Under the pieces are notes generated by a model. It was not told the origin of the DNA and did not search any database. It saw only the letters and a list, made by a program, of their open reading frames with translations. Both the position numbers and the translations under genes were made by a program. Below are positions 60,184 to 64,000 of a DNA stretch of 64,000 nucleotides, piece after piece. The number at the start of each line of letters is the position of its first letter. The stretch's first letter is position 1. Origin of the DNA: Dokdonella sp. (GTDB lineage Bacteria > Pseudomonadota > Gammaproteobacteria > Xanthomonadales > Rhodanobacteraceae); contig JANQAE010000003.1 of the NCBI GenBank assembly GCA_024707225.1, positions 62,001-126,000 of the forward strand, read 5' to 3'.

Positions 60184-62343
60184 ATGAGTCGTCAGCTTCT
60201 CGTCACCGCCGCCCTGCCCTACGCCAACGGCCATCTGCACCTCGGTCACCTGGTCGGCTACGTCCAGGGCGACATCTGGGTGCGCGCGCAGCGCATGGCC
60301 GGTCACACCGCGCACTACGTCTGCGCCGACGATGCGCACGGCACGCCGATCATGCTGGCCGCCGAGAAGGCGGGCCTGGCGCCGGAAGACTTCATCCGGC
60401 CGATCCAGGCCTCGCACGAGCGCGACTTCGCCGATTTCGGCGTCGCGTTCGACCATTACCACTCCACGCACAGCGCCGAGAACCGCGAGCTGGCCGAGGC
60501 GATCTACGGCCGTCTGCGCAACGGCGGTTTCATCGCCAGCCGCGCGATCGAGCAGCTGTACGATCCGGTCAAAGGCATGTTCCTGCCGGACCGCTACATC
60601 CAGGGCGAATGCCCCAACTGCGGCACGCCCGACCAGTACGGCGACAACTGCGAGCACTGCGGCGCCACCTACGCGCCGACCGACCTGCGCCATCCGCGCT
60701 CGGTGATGTCCGGCGCGACGCCGGTGCTGCGCGAGTCCGAGCACTACTTCTTCGAGCTGCCGAAATTCGAGACCTTCCTGCGCGAATGGCTCGGCGGCGC
60801 GCTGACCGGCGGCACGCCGGTCGCGCATCCGGGCGTGATCGCCAAGCTGCGCGAGTGGCTCGACGCCGACGGCGGCCTGCGCGACTGGGACATCTCGCGC
60901 GACGAGCCGTACTTCGGCTTTCCGATTCCCGAGGCGCCCGGCAAGTACTTCTACGTCTGGCTCGACGCGCCGATCGGCTATCTGGCCAGCTTCAAGGCCT
61001 ACTGCGCGCGCGCCGGGCTGTCGTTCGACGACTGGCTGCAGCCCGAAGGCGCGACCGAGCTGCATCATTTCATCGGCAAGGACATCGTCAACTTCCACGG
61101 CCTGTTCTGGCCGGCGATGCTGCACGGCGCCTCGCTGCGCGTGCCGACCGCGCTGCACGTCAACGGCTACCTGACCGTCAACGGCGCCAAGATGTCCAAG
61201 TCGCGCGGCACCTTCATCCAGGCGCGCACCTATCTGGACAGCGGCCTGGATGCCGATGCGCTGCGTTACTACTTCGCGGTCAAGTCCTCCGGCGGCGTGG
61301 TCGACATCGACCTCAACCTCGAGGACTTCGTCCAGCGCGTCAACGCCGACCTGGTCGGCAAGTTCGTCAACATCGCCAGCCGCTGCGCGAAGCTGCTCGA
61401 GACGCATTTCGAGAACCGGCTGATCGCGCCGTTCTGGAATGCCGCGCCCGGTGCACCGCAACCGCCGCAAAGCTACGAGCTCAGGGCGATCGAGGCCCTG
61501 GTCTGGGCGACCGACCAGCTGCGCCGTGCGGTCGCGCTGTACGACCGCGACGAGTTCAACAAGGCGCTCGCCGCGATCATGCAGGTGGCCGATCGCGCCA
61601 ACGAGTACATCGCCGAGGCCGCGCCGTGGGCGCTGGCCAAGGATCCGGCGCGCCGGCACGAGCTGCACGTCGTGCTCTCGACCGGCCTGAACCTGTTCCG
61701 CGCGCTGACCTGCGCGCTCAAGCCGGTGCTGCCGCGCATCGCCGCGGACGCCGAGCACTTCCTGGGACTGCCGGATGGCTTCACCGGCTTCGGCGACCTC
61801 GCCGCCCACCTCGGCGACCATCTGCTGCAGCCGTACGCGCCGCTGCTGACGCGTGTGGATCCCAAGCAGGTGCAGGCGATGGTCGCCGCGTCGACCGAGT
61901 CGCTGGCACCGACGCAGGGCGCCGCCGCACCGGCCAAAGCGACGACCGTGCCGCAGGCGCCGCCCGCGGCCTCGGCCACCGCAGCCGTCAGCGACGACGC
62001 GGCCGCGCCGGCGACGATCGGCATCGAGGATTTCGCGCGCGTCGACCTGCGCATCGGCAAGGTGCTCGAGTGCGGCTTCGTCGACGGCTCGGACAAGCTG
62101 CTGCGCTTCCGCCTCGACGCCGGCGAGCTCGGCGAGCGCCAGATCTTCTCGGGCATCCGCGCCGCCTACGGCGATCCGCAGGCCCTGGTCGGCCGTCACG
62201 TCGTCTTCGTCGCCAACCTGGCACCGCGCAAGATGCGCTTCGGCGTGTCCGAGGGCATGATCCTGTCGGCCGGCAGCGGCGGCGGTGATCTGTTCCTGCT
62301 CGACGTCGACAACGGCGCCGTGCCGGGCGCGACGGTGCGCTGA
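60184..62343 (+). CDS. metG: Methionyl-tRNA synthetase
   Basis: [68 protein letters not shown]-terminal tRNA-binding domain. Confidence 0.98.
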   Translation: MSRQLLVTAALPYANGHLHLGHLVGYVQGDIWVRAQRMAGHTAHYVCADDAHGTPIMLAAEKAGLAPEDFIRPIQASHERDFADFGVAFDHYHSTHSAENRELAEAIYGRLRNGGFIASRAIEQLYDPVKGMFLPDRYIQGECPNCGTPDQYGDNCEHCGATYAPTDLRHPRSVMSGATPVLRESEHYFFELPKFETFLREWLGGALTGGTPVAHPGVIAKLREWLDADGGLRDWDISRDEPYFGFPIPEAPGKYFYVWLDAPIGYLASFKAYCARAGLSFDDWLQPEGATELHHFIGKDIVNFHGLFWPAMLHGASLRVPTALHVNGYLTVNGAKMSKSRGTFIQARTYLDSGLDADALRYYFAVKSSGGVVDIDLNLEDFVQRVNADLVGKFVNIASRCAKLLETHFENRLIAPFWNAAPGAPQPPQSYELRAIEALVWATDQLRRAVALYDRDEFNKALAAIMQVADRANEYIAEAAPWALAKDPARRHELHVVLSTGLNLFRALTCALKPVLPRIAADAEHFLGLPDGFTGFGDLAAHLGDHLLQPYAPLLTRVDPKQVQAMVAASTESLAPTQGAAAPAKATTVPQAPPAASATAAVSDDAAAPATIGIEDFARVDLRIGKVLECGFVDGSDKLLRFRLDAGELGERQIFSGIRAAYGDPQALVGRHVVFVANLAPRKMRFGVSEGMILSAGSGGGDLFLLDVDNGAVPGATVR

Positions 62344-62452
62344 GCGCGGAGCGCCGGCGATGCACTGCGTCGACTGGACGGCGGAGTATCGGCGCGGAAG
62401 GATCGCCTCCGCGCGCCGGTGCGACGCCGCCGATGCGGCCGGCGCCTGAGCG

Positions 62453-63120
62453 ATGACCGCCCTCGACTCGTCCCTCGCCGAGCGCATCGACGCCGCCCTG
62501 CCGCAGACGCAGTGCACGCGCTGCGGCTATCCGGCCTGCCGGCCGTATGCCGAGGCGGTCGCGCGCGGCGAGGCGGCGATCAACCAATGCCCGCCGGGCG
62601 GTGAGGCCGGCGTATATGCGCTCGCCGCGCTGACCGGCCGGCCGGTGCTGCCGCTCGATCCGAACTACGGCCGCGAAGCGCCGCCGCTGCTGGTGCTGAT
62701 CGACGAAGCGGTCTGCATCGGCTGCACCAAGTGCATCCAAGCCTGCCCGGTCGATGCGATCGTCGGTGCGTCGAAGAAGATGCACACCGTCATCGCGGCC
62801 GAATGCACCGGCTGCGAGCTGTGCCTGCCGCCGTGTCCGGTCGACTGCATCGATCTGGTCGCGGCCGCTCCGCAGCCGCTGGCGCGCGGCGAGGTGCTGG
62901 AACGGGCCGCGCACGCGCGGATGCGCTACGAGGCGCGCAATGCGCGGCTCGCGCGCGAGCACGAGGCCGCCGAGCGGCGCCGCCGCGACCGGCGGACGCC
63001 GCGGCGCTGGTCGAAACGACATCCGTACCCGCCGCGCCGGCATCGCCGCCGATCACGCGCAGCGCGGTGCTCGACGCGATCGCGCGCGGCCGCGCGCGGC
63101 GCAGCGGAGGTGGCCCTTGA
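62453..63120 (+). pseudogene. rnfB: Electron transport complex subunit RnfB-like ferredoxin, apparent frameshift near 62986-62996
   Basis: [35 protein letters not shown]; two 4Fe-4S motifs [33 protein letters not shown]-terminal end in next frame. Confidence 0.88.
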
Positions 63121-63752
63121 AGCGCGCCGACGTCGTCGAGCTGTTCAGCCGCCTGCGCGAACTCGACCCGCACCCGAAGACCGAACTCGAATACCGCACG
63201 CCGTTCGAGCTGCTGATCGCGGTGATCCTCTCGGCGCAGGCCACCGACGTCGGCGTCAACAAGGCGACGCGGCGGCTCTACCCGGTGGCCGCCACGCCGC
63301 AGGCGATCCTCGATCTCGGCGAGGACGGCCTCAAGCGCCATATCGCCACGATCGGCCTCTACAACGCCAAGGCCAAGAACATCATCGCGACCTGCCGGAT
63401 TCTGGTCGACCGCTACGGCGGCGAGGTGCCGCGCTCGCGCGAGGCGCTCGAGGCGCTGCCGGGCGTCGGCCGCAAGACCGCCAACGTCGTGCTGAACACG
63501 GCGTTCGGCGAGCCGACGATCGCGGTCGACACGCACATCTTCCGCGTCGCCAACCGTACCGGCCTGGCGCCCGGCAAGGACGTGCGCGCGGTCGAGGACA
63601 GGCTGATCAAGGTGGTGCCGGCCGAGTTCCGCCAGGACGCGCATCACTGGCTGATCCTGCACGGACGTTACGTCTGCAAGGCACGCAAGCCGGACTGCCC
63701 GCGCTGCGTGATCCGCGATCTGTGCCGCTGGCCGCACAAGACCGAGGACTGA
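63117..63752 (+). CDS. nth: Endonuclease III
   Basis: [59 protein letters not shown]-terminal 4Fe-4S cysteines [20 protein letters not shown] start. Confidence 0.96.
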   Translation: MKRADVVELFSRLRELDPHPKTELEYRTPFELLIAVILSAQATDVGVNKATRRLYPVAATPQAILDLGEDGLKRHIATIGLYNAKAKNIIATCRILVDRYGGEVPRSREALEALPGVGRKTANVVLNTAFGEPTIAVDTHIFRVANRTGLAPGKDVRAVEDRLIKVVPAEFRQDAHHWLILHGRYVCKARKPDCPRCVIRDLCRWPHKTED

Positions 63753-63833
63753 GTCGAGGCGACGAAAGCCGACGGCACTCGGCCGCCGGCTTCACAGGTC
63801 CGCCGAGGGCGCCGGCGCCGCACGGACGGCCCG

Positions 63834-64000
63834 TCAGCGGCTCTCGGGGATGCTGACGCGGCCGGAGACGCCGCTGTGCTGGACCGACCCGCTGCGCTGC
63901 GACTCGACCGTCAGGTCGCCGCGGATGTCGCGCGCGATCACGTCGCCCGAGCCGATCGCGCCGACCGAGACGCTGCCGCCGACGTCGCGCACCTCGACGT
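63834..64000 (-). CDS. GIN-domain/DUF2807-like beta-repeat protein, C-terminal fragment
   Basis: Minus strand reads [54 protein letters not shown]; 5' end outside window. Confidence 0.6.
   Translation of the reverse strand, partial: VEVRDVGGSVSVGAIGSGDVIARDIRGDLTVESQRSGSVQHSGVSGRVSIPESR

Overview
High-GC (~70%) chromosomal segment, most consistent with a gammaproteobacterial Lysobacterales/Xanthomonadales (Rhodanobacteraceae/Dokdonella-like) genome. This placement is inferred from gene content and not verified. The window is densely coding and mostly housekeeping: fdxA, bamC, dapA, gcvR, bcp, PIN-PhoH, thiD, NAD-IDH, grxC, bepA-like M48, phoB-phoR-pstS-like-ppk1-ppx, yebC, EF-G paralogue, rsmE, bioA, gspGHIJK, enoyl-CoA hydratase, FKBP PPIase, NUDIX, sulfurtransferase, Mrp/ApbC, metG, rnfB, nth. 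Accessory loci: (1) a MacB-like ABC efflux operon ending in an NtrC-type regulator with no adjacent kinase. Upstream of it is a recognisable sigma-54 layout: -24/-12 element, IHF-like site and palindromic upstream sites. (2) A lipid A modification locus (response regulator, PAP2 phosphatase, EptA/MCR-like transferase, histidine kinase, ArnT-like glycosyltransferase). (3) A secreted metalloprotease and a secreted hypothetical protein sharing a 'WW...SG.G...F.FDAAG' module. (4) An ECF sigma / anti-sigma-like / double-PDZ operon. (5) A degenerate GGDEF protein divergent from an XRE regulator with palindromes between them. About 12 otherwise intact genes carry apparent small (1-2 nt) frameshifts at homopolymers or CG runs, which most likely means uncorrected sequencing indels. 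No tRNA, rRNA, CRISPR array, prophage or transposon was recognised.
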